From assembly GCA_963920765.1 (NCBI GenBank), contig OY987247.1, forward strand, positions 21,858,471-21,922,470: DNA of 64,000 nucleotides, in the 5' to 3' direction. Positions 49,172-61,140 of the stretch are shown in pieces. Positions within the stretch are counted from its first letter, which is position 1. Each line of letters begins with the position of its first letter. The position numbers and the translations under genes were made by a program. Under the pieces are notes generated by a model, which did no database searches, was not told the DNA's origin, and saw nothing but the letters and a program-made list of their open reading frames with translations. This DNA comes from Ulota crispa. Taxonomy: Eukaryota; Streptophyta; Bryopsida; Orthotrichales; Orthotrichaceae.

Positions 49172-49989
49172 TTGTAAACGCCACAGCCAAGTTGTTCAAC
49201 AATTTATCATGGATGAAAGTAATTCAACTAAAAACCTTAGACAATCAAGTGGAGGAGTTACACAACACCCAAGATCCAACATCGATGGAGTCACCAATAT
49301 ATTGAGGGTAACAAAATGTTTGGTGTGCACTCAAGTAGGAGATGGAATAGACACTGAGGTGCACAACCTAAACTCCAAGGTGGAATGAGAAAGAAAGGAA
49401 ATGCCAATACCAAGAGGGGAGGACAAGAACCAAAGCTCAAGCAATTACGTGAGCACAAATTCCCCCCATGACGACACAAATCCTAATGCTGATGGAAGTG
49501 TCTAGCAATGATACTTTCTTGCTATAAGTAGTAGAATGATAGTGTTATAAATCTAAAGGCAATATTTACAATTGTAAGCAAAACAATATTTTTTGTTATT
49601 GCAAAACGGCATATGTATTTATTGAGGAAGTATAGATCCACATAGCCTAGGTTGGTTTTTTGTAAAGTCTTCTTATGCAATGCAATGTCTAAATTAAATA
49701 GCAATGATTAAAGTCCGGTGTGTTGGTTTCTATACATGTTTGAGTCTTTAACCCCTAAATGCCAAGGGCAAGACATTTTGGAGCCAACAATACATTAAAC
49801 TTTAGTAACACCTAACTAAGCTTCCATTTTAGCAATTTGTGTTTTATCATTATACTATTTGAAGTATAGTTTTAGCATCAAATACCCAAGTTTGAATACT
49901 ATTAATTGTGGATTTTCTATTTCAAATTTTGTGCAAGGGTGTCCTTTGCAATCTTGAGGTTTTTAGTGTTATTAGCTCATTAGAATGAG
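49172..49989. other. Unassigned sequence
   Basis: A 62-codon open frame at 49201-49388 (MDESNSTKNLRQSSGGVTQ) directly follows the remnant and could belong to it, but it shows no domain. From about 49500 I see nothing but AT-rich DNA. Confidence 0.3.
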
Positions 49990-50690
49990 CCTCAAATACA
50001 CCAGATTTTGGAGGAAAATTCTGAGTACAAATTCATATTAAGGAATTGTAAAAGAGGTTTTTAAACAAAAATGGATTGGAATTATGTATGTTGTGTCTTT
50101 CACCCATGGGCGCCACAAAAGCCCTTTGAGGCCATATGTATGGCCGTATGTACAAACATATTTGAGTTGCTATGAGGGCTTCCCAATTTCTTCTATGCAC
50201 CCACCATCATACAACCCTTCAATATGTATGGTTGTAACTTGTGACACTTATTTCCAATTGACTCAAAATTTTGAACATTGGTTGCAAATCATATTATGAT
50301 ATCTATTTTACTAAACTTGGTCACCATTGCATTTACAATAAAATCTCTATAGAAGGAATTTTAAAGGATTTTTGAAATACTTGTACCACAGAAAGATGAG
50401 CGTTTGGAAGTTTCTTACTTAGCCATGCACTAAAATTTTAAAAATGCATCACCATTTATTTTTGATCAATTATCATGTGAAATTGTAAATTTCATGTAAA
50501 CCAATTCACCAAAAATAGGGTTTGGATGTTGAGGAATTGGAATTTGATATGCTTGATTGGGATTGCATAAGAATTAAACACCAATGATGCAAGACAACAA
50601 AATGTCAATTGTAATCTAGGTAACTATGCAAATTCTTTGAATGGCATATTGGGAGTCTCCAACCTTTTTGTCCCCCCACTATACATGTCA
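49990..50690 (-). repeat. Left arm of the ~10-kb inverted duplication (AT-rich repeat)
   Basis: The complement of 59160-59740 aligns along this stretch. Shared words include ATCTATTTTACT(A/G)AACTTGGTCAC, TCTATAGAAGG, AAAGATG(A/T)GCGTTTGGA, CAATCCCAATCAAGCAT (complement) and AATGGCATATTGGGAGT, ending in a run of C (50680/59175). Divergence is substantial, with indels. Confidence 0.85.
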
Positions 50691-51239
50691 ATGAAGTTTC
50701 TAATTATTTGGAATTGTAAAGCACATGGAAAACTTTATTAAGTACAACAAACTATTGAATGATTCAAACCAGTAACTTGTTAAAGAGTTTAATTATGGAA
50801 ATGAAAAGTGCCAATCTCAATGGTCATAATGTTGTTATTTCCCTATTCATACCGTTGAAGTAATTCTAACCCAATGGTCATAATGTTGTAATAAGCAATG
50901 TCTATTTTTTTGGATGTGTTTGTTTTACCAAAATATTGAAAACTAAGTAAAATAAAGGACTGTAAAGTTTATTTTGGACTACTGTACAGTGCCCTCCAAC
51001 AAGTCCTCATACATCCTCTTTGTCATTCAAAGGACTATGCTAATAGATATTTCTCTACAATAATCAAATTTCACTATTTGATTCAAAATTTTTGACTGAG
51101 TTTGTATTTTTCAACATTTTGTTGTGTTTATCTGGTGAAAAGCTAGTTAAAAGAGAAAAATATCTACTCTACAAAATTTGAACATATCACAAATTCACAA
51201 GTTACATTGAAACCATTGTAGATTATTTTTTTGTTACTT

Positions 51240-51520
51240 AAGGCCTAGGGGTTCTTTTAAGCATACAACATGTGAGTATGAATGTTTCCTACATACCCAT
51301 GCAATTAATTCTCAGAAATTTGTCACCAATATTTTTTAATCAACTATCATGTAAATCCATGAATTTAAAACAAAATAATTTACTAAAAATAAAGTTTTGG
51401 TTTTGAGGAATCAAAATTTGGTATGCTTGGTTGAGATTGCATAAGAATCAAATTTCTATGCTTCAAAGCCACAAAATTACCAATTACATTTCAAATTAGC
51501 AAAGTTCTTTAAAGACAAAG
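51240..51520 (-). repeat. Second, direct copy of the AT-rich repeat
   Basis: It repeats the core of 50390-50590 in the same orientation: ATCAACTATCATGTAAAT, ACTAAAAATA(A/G)(A/G)GTTTTGG, GGTATGCTTGGTTGAGATTG. It lies directly before a GC-rich box, as the right-arm copy does in mirror image. Confidence 0.75.
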
Positions 51521-51544
51521 TAGGGTGTATGAGGACTTGTTGGA

Positions 51545-51900
51545 GGGCATTGTACATGAACCTTATCAAGGCCCTCCACGGGCATATGCCCTCTCCATGG
51601 ACAACAAGTAGGTAGTAGGCCAACACCCGCAATTGCCAGATATGCACGCACCTTGGGCAACCAGCAGTTGCTTGCTATGCACGCGCCCTCAGGCAACCAT
51701 TGGTAGGCCGGTCCACGCAATCGACGTCTCGGAACCGCACGCATTCTTTAGGCAACCACGGTTGGGAGGACTTGCACGTGCCCTGGATGACTATTTGTGG
51801 GTGGACCATTGCTTGCCCTTCCACAAGTGCACGTACATAAGGGCCCACTTCCCTTGTATTGGCGGTCTCCACTGCTCCCCTCTGCGCGACAACTGTTGAC
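51545..51900. repeat. GC-rich box 1
   Basis: An abrupt rise in G+C in an otherwise AT-rich region, with recurring GGCAACC, GCACGC and GCCCTC words. It occupies the place, relative to the gene at 52190, that box 2 (58440-58750) occupies relative to the gene at 58177. Open frames here look compositional. Confidence 0.6.
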
Positions 51901-52189
51901 CACCTCAAAGTGTCCAATTGCAAGCACTTAGAGGGAGTGAATACTCTTTTGTAGGAGAGGTTTTGCCATTTTTTTTAGGTTCAATATCCAACCCTTGGGA
52001 GTAACATCCCAAGGGCAACATGTACATGTTTAATTCTCACATGATATTGTGCTTGTAAATGTCTATGATTTGAATGTTTATAAATTCAAATCTAGAGAGA
52101 ATTCTATTTTTCCTCTTCTAGAGCAAGTGCTTTTGCATTGCACAATTCACTTAGTGTTTACAATAGCAGTGGGCTTCATTAGTGACCAT

Positions 52190-53738
52190 TATGGAGAATG
52201 AGGTAGAAGAGTCGCGTCCTCCCGTTCGAAGAGCGTTGTCGGCCTCAATGCAAAAGGCCATCCACAACAAGACTAGCAAACAAAGAGGAAAACCGCAAAA
52301 GAAGCGTGTGCAAATATTGCTTGATTTGGCGATTTGGGCTTCTAAAGGTTGGCCAGATGAACCAAGACCTTGTAGTTATGAAACGGTTAGTAAATATGTG
52401 GATTGGTGCCACATAGATAAGTTATTTTCTCTGTGTTGCCACAAGCAGCACTTGAAGCAAAACAATGCAAATCTTGGATACGCCAAAGATGAAGAATTCA
52501 AGGACAGATGTTGCAAGGTGTGCAAAAATTATATATGGAGCCCTCTACGTATCAAAATGATAATTTTGGTTTATTTCTTATGAGAATGGTACATGCTGAA
52601 ATTATACTAAAGAAAGAGGTGGATTGGAGAACAATAAAAGAAGACCCAATCATAGTACGTCCTAAAGAGGCTTCAATATTGCAGGGTGAAGAGCGTGGTA
52701 TTTGGAAGAAGATGTTGGGATCTATAAAGCCCAAATTTTTTTGTTGCAGATGCTTTAGTGCAGTGGTCACCTCCTTCTAGCAAAGATGAGCACACGCACA
52801 AATACAATGGGTACTCTTTCCATAGCAACAATGACAACAACGCCAGGAAAGTAGGAGATCAAGAGGAATTGCAAGGTGAGCAAGAGATGGAAAGGGAAGA
52901 GGAGTCAATGGAGGAATTGGGAGGTGACCAAAAGAGGAAGAGGGAAGAGCAATCAACAAAGGAATTCGTAGTTGAGCAAGAGAGGAAGAGGGAAGAGGAA
53001 TTAACAAATCTTCCCCAGTGCTCCAAGAATATCAAGGAAGATGTGGCCAATGTTCTATAGAATCCATGTTTGGAAGAGCAACAAAACATTGGCAATGAAA
53101 GAGATGCAAAGGACGATGAATCTAGGTTGCTCCAAAAAATTGAGAGCACAAAGATAACTCCTGCGTTTGAAGATGGAGGAGTTGGAGAATTTAAAGAAAT
53201 GTGAAGCAGATTGGAACGCCGTGAATGTATTGAAGTAAAAACAAGAGGCTATGGCGGACTTCATAAACCAAAGAGAGTAGCACATTAATGAATTGAAGAG
53301 GAAATGTGACTTGTGTCGAAAGGGGCTTTGTCATGGGAAAGATTGTACAGAGGAAGTTTATGCTAAATGGGAATCTAAAGTAGATAACATTCTAAGAATG
53401 CATGAAGATATACAATAGAGGAAGGACAACTTCCAAATAGAAGCAAATGAATTAGAGCAAAAATATTTTGATGCCACTGTTGAACATGCCAAGGAGGTGG
53501 ATGATGAGAGTAGGGACAAAAGATACAATTGTAATGTTGAGCACGTAATGATGCTAGAAAAATGTATACAAATCCCGTGAGCAAACATTGAAGGTAATGA
53601 ACCATATATATGACGATTAGGCGGCTGAGAATCAATGGCAAGGAGCGGTGTTGAAGTGGAGGAGGGCAACAAAGGGAAAGTCAAGTATAGAATTAGAGGA
53701 GGATCCAAAGCCTGTGCTGCATGACTTTCTCCCATGAA
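52190..53738 (+). pseudogene. Left-arm member of an unidentified plant gene family
   Basis: Starts MENEVEESRPPVRRALSAS with ATG at 52190. The shared N-terminal block reads GWPDEPRPCSYETVSKYVDW, CHIDKLF and, after a frameshift near 52505, MLQGVQKLYMEPSTY...MVHAEIILKKEVDWRTIKED. The right-arm gene has WAEEPEPW...EFIDWCHIDKLF and EVVQVIYRTSF...GVYAEVSLKKQVHWSMVKP. Later sections are charged and repetitive (three imperfect units of EREEES/KRKREE at 52890-53010). A Cys/His cluster CDLCRKGLCHGKDC follows near 53310, then a coiled coil and the end HDFLP at about 53738. In-frame stops are at about 53058, 53238, 53277 and 53416. Function unknown. Confidence 0.6.
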
Positions 53739-55569
53739 AAACCGGAACTTAGAAAGCATTGAAGAGAGACCTGGGAGATATTTTGTAGGCTCAATTTTGA
53801 CTATGTAAATAAAAAATTACATTGTACATTTGATTTTACATTACTATTCTGCTAAAAATAGTGTGCACAAGAGTATGGAATGTTTACAGGTTGCCTAACA
53901 TGAAGTAGTATGATGAGGTCAAATTCTTTGGGGTGTAAATGGTTTTTACATTTGATGTATAGGTGTTTATGGATAGTATTATTATGCAAGGTAGCAAATG
54001 TGAATTGTAGAGTAAGCTATGAACCCATGATTCATGATTAGATTACAACTTTGACTCAAATGATCTTAGGAATATAGAAGATACTTAATTTTCAAATGAA
54101 AAATGAAGGTAAACCCAAGAAGAGTTGCAGCCTTCATTTTGAGGATCATACTCAAAAATGCCACTTGCATGGAATAGAGTGAATAGTTTTTGAAAAGGAT
54201 GTATATGCGAGTGTAAACGTATGATATTCAAGGAAGGAAGTATAGTATTGTCAAAAAGGAGCTGGGAAGAACGTGACCAAAGATATTGATACTTTACATC
54301 ACAAAGACTTTAAGAGCAACCTCTGATTTCACCTTCAATGACTAGATCGATTTTACATGAAATGTATGATCTAAAAATCATGGCACCATGTCACCAATTG
54401 TTTTGTGGAAATTGTTTGGAATGGTGATAAATTGGAATAAAAATTTGGAAGACAAAGGACATATGAATTCCCAAAACAATTGTTTAATTTTTGAACCCTA
54501 AGTCCCTCAAGACCCAATCCCTTTCTGGAGGTCATAGATTCAAATACTTGCCAAAGACTGGATATTGGGTTGCTTATTTAATATCTATAGCAAAATGTGT
54601 TGGAACAACTTGAAATTTGAACCACATCCTCTTACAAGGGTGTGTGAAATGTGGGAATTTTTTGGAGTGAAATTGAAGTTTGGTTCATGGTGACCCCTTG
54701 GGGGTCACATATTCAAATACTTGTCAAAGAATGGGATGTTGAGGTGATTATTTAGTACCTATAGCAATAAGTGTTGGAATGACTTGAAATTTGTATAACA
54801 TCCTCCAATATGTTTGTGTGACATGTGGGAATTTTTTGGGATTAAAATGGGACAAAGAAGTTGACAAATATTTTAGGTTCTTCATAGTTCCATGGGTTTG
54901 GTTGTTGTAGAAATGACTCATTGCCCTTGAGTCACTGTGAACATTCATTTTCTAAAATAATGTGAAAGTTCTTGTTTCAAATGAACAATAATTATCATTT
55001 ATCAAATAGGATGATGTTAATCATTTTATAGCCCTAAAGCCATTACTATTTAAATATTTCTCATAAACGGTCTAAATGATATGAGTCAATGCTTATAGTG
55101 TATAAACTACTAGATTCTGTTGGAAGGATAAGAGTAATTTGAGATACATTATGCATTAAATTTGATGTGTCATGCATTGATGCCAATGGTTTGATATCCC
55201 ACAAATAGCCTCATGTGGGCAGTAATTTTCTCTCCAAACATACATTGTAATTATCAATATTTTCCCCATAAAGTGATCTGTTTGTCCAACTTCAATTTGT
55301 GAGTGATAGAATATTACAATTTCAATGCCAAATATTTGAATTTGGGTATGAAAAGTCATGCACTGTATTATCAAAATCAAATCAATATAGATTTGCAATA
55401 CATCCATACAATTTGAAGCAATAGAACATCTACTTTTCAAAATAATAACAAAAATCATGGTAATATTTCCTAAACCAAGCGTGGATATGCCAAAACCAAA
55501 TTGTGGTGGCCTATCTATAGCATGTCCAATACAAGATGCAACATCTATGTAGTCACAAGGGAAAATATA
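53739..55569. other. Non-coding centre of the inverted duplication
   Basis: No gene is seen. It holds the ~174-bp tandem pair listed separately; otherwise it is AT-rich without a recognised repeat. Confidence 0.45.
54520..54865. repeat. ~174-bp tandem duplication
   Basis: Two units share GGTCA(T/C)A(G/T)ATTCAAATACTTG, TATAGCAA-A-GTGTTGGAA, ACTTGAAATTTG, and ATGTGGGAATTTTTTGG. Units start at about 54520 and 54694. Confidence 0.85.
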
Positions 55570-58177
55570 TTACTCGATAACATTTGGGTCGTTACGTGTG
55601 CCGCTGCTGCTACTTTCGCCACATTTGTACGTGGGCACCTCTCCAATAGTAAGCCACTTTGGTGCACAAGTTTGTGAAGCTGGTCCATCCACATTCAAAA
55701 TGGATTGCATAACATGTGAGTCTAGCAAAGCTTGTAGGGTCCTTGTAGTCCCTCAAGAATGTGCTTCCAACAAATAGTTAAGTGCTAGACTCACATAACC
55801 TGGTCCATGCAAGGTATCACACATTGCTTGGGACACTAATTGGTCTGTGTTTGTTTCATTGGTGTTGGCCATCCTATTACCCTCAAAATCATAATGGTGC
55901 CTTTGGAGATGAGGACTCCACTTGAAGGTGGAGGAGTTTTTATTGTAATATCCTCCAAGGCTTTGGAAAAATAATGCTCTCTTTCCTTCATTTGAAGGGC
56001 CTCTACCCATAATTCTTGGTACAACTTCTACAGTCTTAGCAAGGTTGGTTTCCAATTCAACTGCATGATACTAGTTCCCTTTTCCAGGTCATGCTTGGCA
56101 AATCTCCAGCTCCAAATTAGGTCTTTATCCCATACTGCCACTTGTGCGGTTGTACTTGGATTGTGTTCTCAAGAAATTGGCTTGTATGTCATGAGATTGA
56201 ACATGGCATATAAAGGCTCATGGAGTGATGCTTTGCAAACAACGCAATGACGTCTAATCAAGCATTGCACAATGAGACACTGAGGGTGGTAGACATGGAG
56301 ACATGTTTCGAGCGTCCAACAACCTTTTGGTCTAAAACCATTTTGACAAATGGGGCAGTTGTCAGCGTCTTTGATAAAAGAAGCTAAATTCTTCCAAAGC
56401 AATGTTCGCGCTTTGGGGTTGTCATGGCACAACTTGTGATTCTTGTAGTCAAAGCCATTTTGAGCCTAGTCTATTATGCTAGGCCTTGTCTCCACTATTA
56501 CCATGTCATCCGATAACATGTCTTCAAGCAACGCCCAAGATGTCTTCCCATTCTCTCGCTTTGGATGATGAGCGTGAAAGTTCTTTGCAACTTTAGCCAA
56601 TTCCGGTCCAATATGCTTATAATGGTCCATTATTAGAATGCATGCAACCTTCAAATGGTAGTACGTTTTCATGACCTCTTCAAAGCGCTTTTTCAACAAT
56701 TCATTATTGTTGAGAAGTTCTTTTTCCTTAGGTAACGGCATGAAATGCTGGAATGTTGGAAAAGAGAGAGAGTCTTGTGTGCCATGTACATCAGTCGCGT
56801 CATTTGCAGTGTCTGTTGTGGCAGCAGTGGCGGTAGCACTTGGAAGTAGTGAAACATGTCTCTTATGCTTGGAAGGTGGAGAGTGGTGATTGACGTGAAA
56901 TATCAAGTCATCTACAGCCTTCTCCAACTGCAGTGGATTGTTCTCAACAAATGCATTGTCCATGTCTTCCAAATTGATAGCCTTGCGCTCTTTCTCTCGA
57001 AGGCGTCGCAGGTTTGCAAACTGCTGTGAAATGAGGATATTCTTGTGTTCACACTCTAATTCACTAGTAGAAAACCCAATTTTTTTGTTGTTTTGGTTGC
57101 GTTGATCAAGATATTTTTTATTGTTGTTCAACAGAAATCTATTGATTTTTGTTGAATTAAGTTGAACATTAACAAAAAAGTATCTTGATCAGCACAACCC
57201 AAACAACAAAAAAATTTGAGCTTTCTACTAGTGATTGCAGTTTGCTCACATCAGCTTGAAGAGTGGCAATAATGGCATCCTTCACCTTCAAGAGATCTAG
57301 GGCCTTTGCTATGGAAATCTCCTTGTCAGCTGCATATATTTGGAGTTGCTGAGGAGGTTTGTGGACAATTGCTTCCTTTGTCATGTCTTTGTTGTCCCTG
57401 AAATCATAGACTCGGCTAGTGTTTGGTTGTACTACAGCTTGCACTGGCAATGCCATTCCAATCGATGTTGATTCAACAAGATTGATTGATCTTCATCTTG
57501 TTGATGAAGATATGTTCCGATGACCTTGTGAGCTTGGTCTTGCTACAATATTCCCACTTTGAACTGCAACAAGACCCACAAGAGCAGGACCTGCAGGAGT
57601 AGGAACCCTTCAACAACAAGTCTTGTCTTGGGAATATGTGAGCCATCTGAATCATCATCCTTTTCTGATTCTTGAGTATCATATTTGACCAAAGCCTAAT
57701 TTTTGGAGCACTTCGAGTGACTCCAAGTCCACCATGCGAAAAAGTCAAAACTCCAAACGATATGGAACCATTCTCTAGTCGTGTGATATACTTACTTGGT
57801 TTCACCATGCTCCAATGGACCTGCTTCTTCAGTGAAACCTCCGCGTAAACTCCTCTTGCCACAAAGAGATTGACTTTGTTTCTATCCACAAACGAGGTTC
57901 TATAAATGACTTGCACCACCTCAATACATCTTTGAGTGAAAGCTAGACTGGCACTGAACTTCAAATTCACCTTGTTTCTATACTAGTGACAATGGTGGCG
58001 CTCTGCTGGAAATAGCTTGTCAATGTGGCACCAGTCAATAAACTCTTTGCAAATAGATATTGTCCATGGCTCCGGCTCCTCAGCCCATCTTTTGAATGCA
58101 AGGTGATTGGAATTGTTCAACACATGCCAACGTTTATGCTGTAGTAGGCCTCTATGGTCTCGATTCTTGTCTATCAA
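55570..58177 (-). pseudogene. Right-arm gene: coiled-coil and RING-H2-like protein, nearly intact
   Basis: Reading leftwards: MIDKNRDHRGLLQHKRWHV, EFIDWCHIDKLF, then CIEVVQVIYRTSF and AEVSLKKQVHWSMVKP (57.9 kb). A spliced stretch has an acceptor TATTGTAG near 57540, and MALPVQAVVQPNTSRVYDF starts at 57456. A heptad-like coil follows (ISIAKALDLLKVKDAIIATL), broken by a 172-bp MITE and continuing ECEHKNILISQQFANLRRLR. Next come HPKRENGKTSWALLEDMLSD and a TAG at about 56469. The zinc-finger block CPIC-x13-C-LHVYHPQC-x11-CVVC follows (56360-56230), a RING-H2/U-box-like cross-brace candidate for E3 ligase activity. After a frame change, LVSQAMCDTLHGPGYVSLAL leads to the end at about 55570. Family unnamed by me. 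Confidence 0.65.
57062..57233. mobile_element. 172-bp palindromic CACTA MITE
   Basis: Both ends read CACTAGTAGAAA inwards and the inverted match continues through TTTTTTTGTTGTTT and TGATCAAGATA, covering most of the element. ATT flanks it on both sides (57059-57061, 57234-57236). Removing it with one ATT joins codons K-L-Q-L-E-C-E-H in frame in the host coiled coil. CACTA ends plus a 3-bp duplication identify a non-autonomous CACTA derivative. As a near-perfect palindrome its transcript would fold into a hairpin. Confidence 0.92.
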
Positions 58178-58439
58178 AACCTTCCATATAGCTCCAGCGG
58201 TTCATGCAGCAGTTAGAATGGAAAGAGACCCACTATTGTTTCATGTGCTAGACAGGATCAAAAATCAAAAAGGTGGTTTGCCAAAATTTGTGTATGTAAC
58301 AGTAGCTAGTATAAAAAGTGAGTTTTCCTCACAAAAGTTATTGCATGTAGCCACAAATGGTTACAAATCGTATAGCTGTAGTGAGGAAGAAAGCAGCGAA
58401 AAGGGCATGGGTGATAGGCTTATATTGAGCAACTAGAGC
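58178..58439. other. Upstream region of the right-arm gene
   Basis: Non-coding by homology. A plus-strand open frame (58107-58436) overlaps it but shows no domain and is probably a shadow. Confidence 0.35.
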
Positions 58440-58750
58440 TAGGGAATCATAGGGATGGTGCAACCGTGGGTACAAGGGCGACCGCGGATCCACCAATGCA
58501 AGAGGGTCCACGTAGGTTGGGGGGCGCTTGCACATGGAGGTCCGGGAGGGCGCTTGGAGCTTTGGGAGGCGCATGGAGGTCCGCGACTAGCGATTGAGGG
58601 TCGTGGAGGGCGCGTGCTAGCTTGGGGGCAACTGCAAGTTGACAGGTGACTGCAGTCTGAAGTCGCCCCAATACAAGAGTTGCCCTAAACCGCGGTCGCC
58701 GCTTAGGTGAAGTCGCCCTACACCTTTAGTTGCCCCCACCCGATGTTGCA
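58440..58750. repeat. GC-rich box 2
   Basis: G+C-rich and rich in GGGCGAC/GTCGCCC, GGAGGTCCG, GGAGGGCGC and AGTTGCCC words. It is the mirror-image counterpart of box 1 and a direct relative of box 3. All six frames are open for stretches because of composition, so open frames here are not evidence for a gene. Confidence 0.65.
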
Positions 58751-59159
58751 CTAAATCTACATGCACATTCCAACTATGCCACTTGGACACAACAAGGTGT
58801 CTACCTAAGCTAATATAATGGGGGGGTAATTTTCAAAAAGCCAAGGGTAAAATTTGACCCTATTAGACGGACGGACAGGCTCATGTCCGTTTATGATGTC
58901 AAGTTTGTTGAGTTGTCGACATATTGGGGAAGATAGCCCTACCCGTGTGTGGTGTTACAGATGGATCTTGTTGAAGAATAGTTCTATAAGATGTGGACAA
59001 ATATCAAGAATTTTCTAGTGCATGGATTGGATAATAGGATAGTTTGAATATTTGGAAACGTCTAGTGAAAAATCCTAAACGAGCCACCCTTTAGGAACTG
59101 TTGTTTCTAAAGTAATGAAGATGTCTAGGTGGTACTTTTGTAAATTCCTTATTCCACAT

Positions 59160-59990
59160 AAGTAAAGTACAATGGGGGGAGGTATTGATTGAAAACTCCC
59201 AATATGCCATTTAAAAATTTTTATATAATTAACTAAAATATAGTTAACAATTTTTTGTCTTGCGTAATTGGTGTTTAATTGTTATGCAATCCCAATCAAG
59301 CATACCAAATCTCAATTCTTAAACATCTAAACCCTATTTTTGGCAAATTGGTTAATATGAAATTCACAGATTTACATGATAACTGATCAAAAATAATTGG
59401 TAATGTGTTTTTTAGATTTGAATGCGTGGATATGTAACAAACATCCAAACGCACATCTTTCCTTCATATAAGTATTTCCAAAAAGCTTTAGATTGCCTTC
59501 TATAGAAATTTTAATGTAAATGTGGTAGTGACCAAGTTCAGTAAAATAGATAATGTATTTAGAAAGTAGATTTTGGCAAAATAAACATATCATGATGCTC
59601 AAAGTCACAAAGTCAATCATACCAAACAAGTAAAAGCATAAAATCTAATCACCATACATTTGCAATTGTATTTGGTATCGTAACTCTTGAGCCCAAAGGC
59701 CCTTCAAGGTTTAACCTCATGTTTTTTTGGTGACATACATTTTAAATGGGACATGTGAAATGAGGCTTGAAAGAATTGAAGCCACACCCTAAACCCAAAA
59801 CACCCTCATGAAGTCATGACTAAACATTATAATCTTACATTCTATAAGATTATAATGTTGTGTTTTCTTTTTCAATGAGATGTCCAACATATCTAGTTTG
59901 AATTTTAGTGATTACAATTTACAATCAATTTATACAACTATTGAGAATGTTGAGTTTTTGTTTGATGTAGAGAAAATTTGTATGATCTCA
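59160..59990 (+). repeat. Right arm of the inverted duplication (AT-rich repeat)
   Basis: Inverted relative of 49990-50690 and direct relative of 61850-62560. The latter match runs GGTGACA-TATTTTA--T--GACATGT, GAAAGA-TTGAAG, and ATCTAGTTTGAATTT-like words. Confidence 0.82.
59825..59857. repeat. Short perfect hairpin
   Basis: CATTATAATCTTA and its exact complement TAAGATTATAATG are separated by 7 bases. AT-only stems are common by chance in such DNA; no loop or terminator context is visible. Confidence 0.7.
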
Positions 59991-60949
59991 AAAAATACTT
60001 TGGGCAATTACTAGTTACCTCTTAAAGGTTTGTGCTTCCAAAAATTGGATGCGTCTTGGTCAACCCTAATTGTAACTTTCAAAATATGTATTTCTGGTAC
60101 ATGGTTTAATCTAAGAAAATGAAGCTTGACAAGTATCCTTTCTATCTCTTTGATTTTTATTGAAAAATCCAAAAATTGAAAGAGTTGTTGTTATTGAAAG
60201 CTCCAAGTGTTAGAATCCAAATAACACAATATGATGTGTATTTCATTCTTATTTTTTACTCTTTAAATGCGTTGTAAATTTAATTTGCAAGATTATGTTT
60301 CTCATTCTATGGTTCTTTATGTTAGAAATTAGAGCTTTCTTTAATATATATTGTAAATTCTAATTGATATGGTTCTCTTTCTACATTTAGTTTTAGAAAA
60401 TCTTAATAATTCAAATTTTCCATCAAAATTATTGAAAAAAAATAGCAAAAATAGAAATGGAATGTGTTTTCAAGCAAAAAAAATCAAAAACTTATAAATT
60501 AACAAAACACAAGGACAAATTTGGTTTTAGAGTCAAATCTGACTTAAAATCCTTTGTTGTGGCTGTTTTGGGTGTAAAAAAAATAATAATCAAACCCCAT
60601 TTTTCACACTAATCTTTGACACTGCTGTTTTGCCCCTTGATGAAAGTTGTAGTGATTTGGATTTTTTTTGCTATTTTAACTTATTTATGTTCATTTTTTG
60701 AAACAAAAATGATAATTACTACAACTTTTCATGCTACAGATTGCAATTTCTTGCAGTGCTATACCATCCATATTTTCAAGAAATAAAAATATCAAATTAA
60801 TGTTTGAACACACTTTAAAGACAAAATTAAGCTTAGACATGAAGTTTGACCATTTCAAAATGGATCAATTCCTTTAGGAGTTAAAAGGCAAAATTGAAAT
60901 TAGAGATGAAGTTTGATCATTTCAAAATGGATGAAGTCCTTTAGGTGTT
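59991..60949. other. AT-rich spacer
   Basis: No gene seen. A small direct repeat, GAAGTTTGA(C/T)CATTTCAAAATGGAT, occurs at about 60840 and 60908, each followed by CCTTTAGG(A/T)GTTAA, giving a ~68-bp tandem pair. Confidence 0.5.
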
Positions 60950-61140
60950 AATGACTGCCATGGCCGCACTCTCGCAATTGCCCCTCTATAGAAACCCACA
61001 GTCGCCCTAATCCCAATACCCGCAATTGTCCGGCTTTGGACCCAAAGTCGCCTCCAGTTTTGGACCAGCGGTTGCCCAATGAAGAGCCGCAAGCGCCCCA
61101 ACCAGAGGTCGCCCATGGTGACATCAACATGCCGAATACA
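60950..61140. repeat. GC-rich box 3
   Basis: CGCAATTGCCC, CAGTCGCCCTAATCCC, AAGTCGCC and GCGCCCC words recur, as in box 2. The AT-rich repeat follows at 61850, the same order as at 58440-59990. Confidence 0.6.

Noticed and set aside
58447..58671. Overlapping long frames on both strands in GC-rich box 2 (and likewise at 51.5-51.9 and 60.9-61.2 kb)
   Set aside because: High G+C removes stop codons in all frames; no codon bias or domain.
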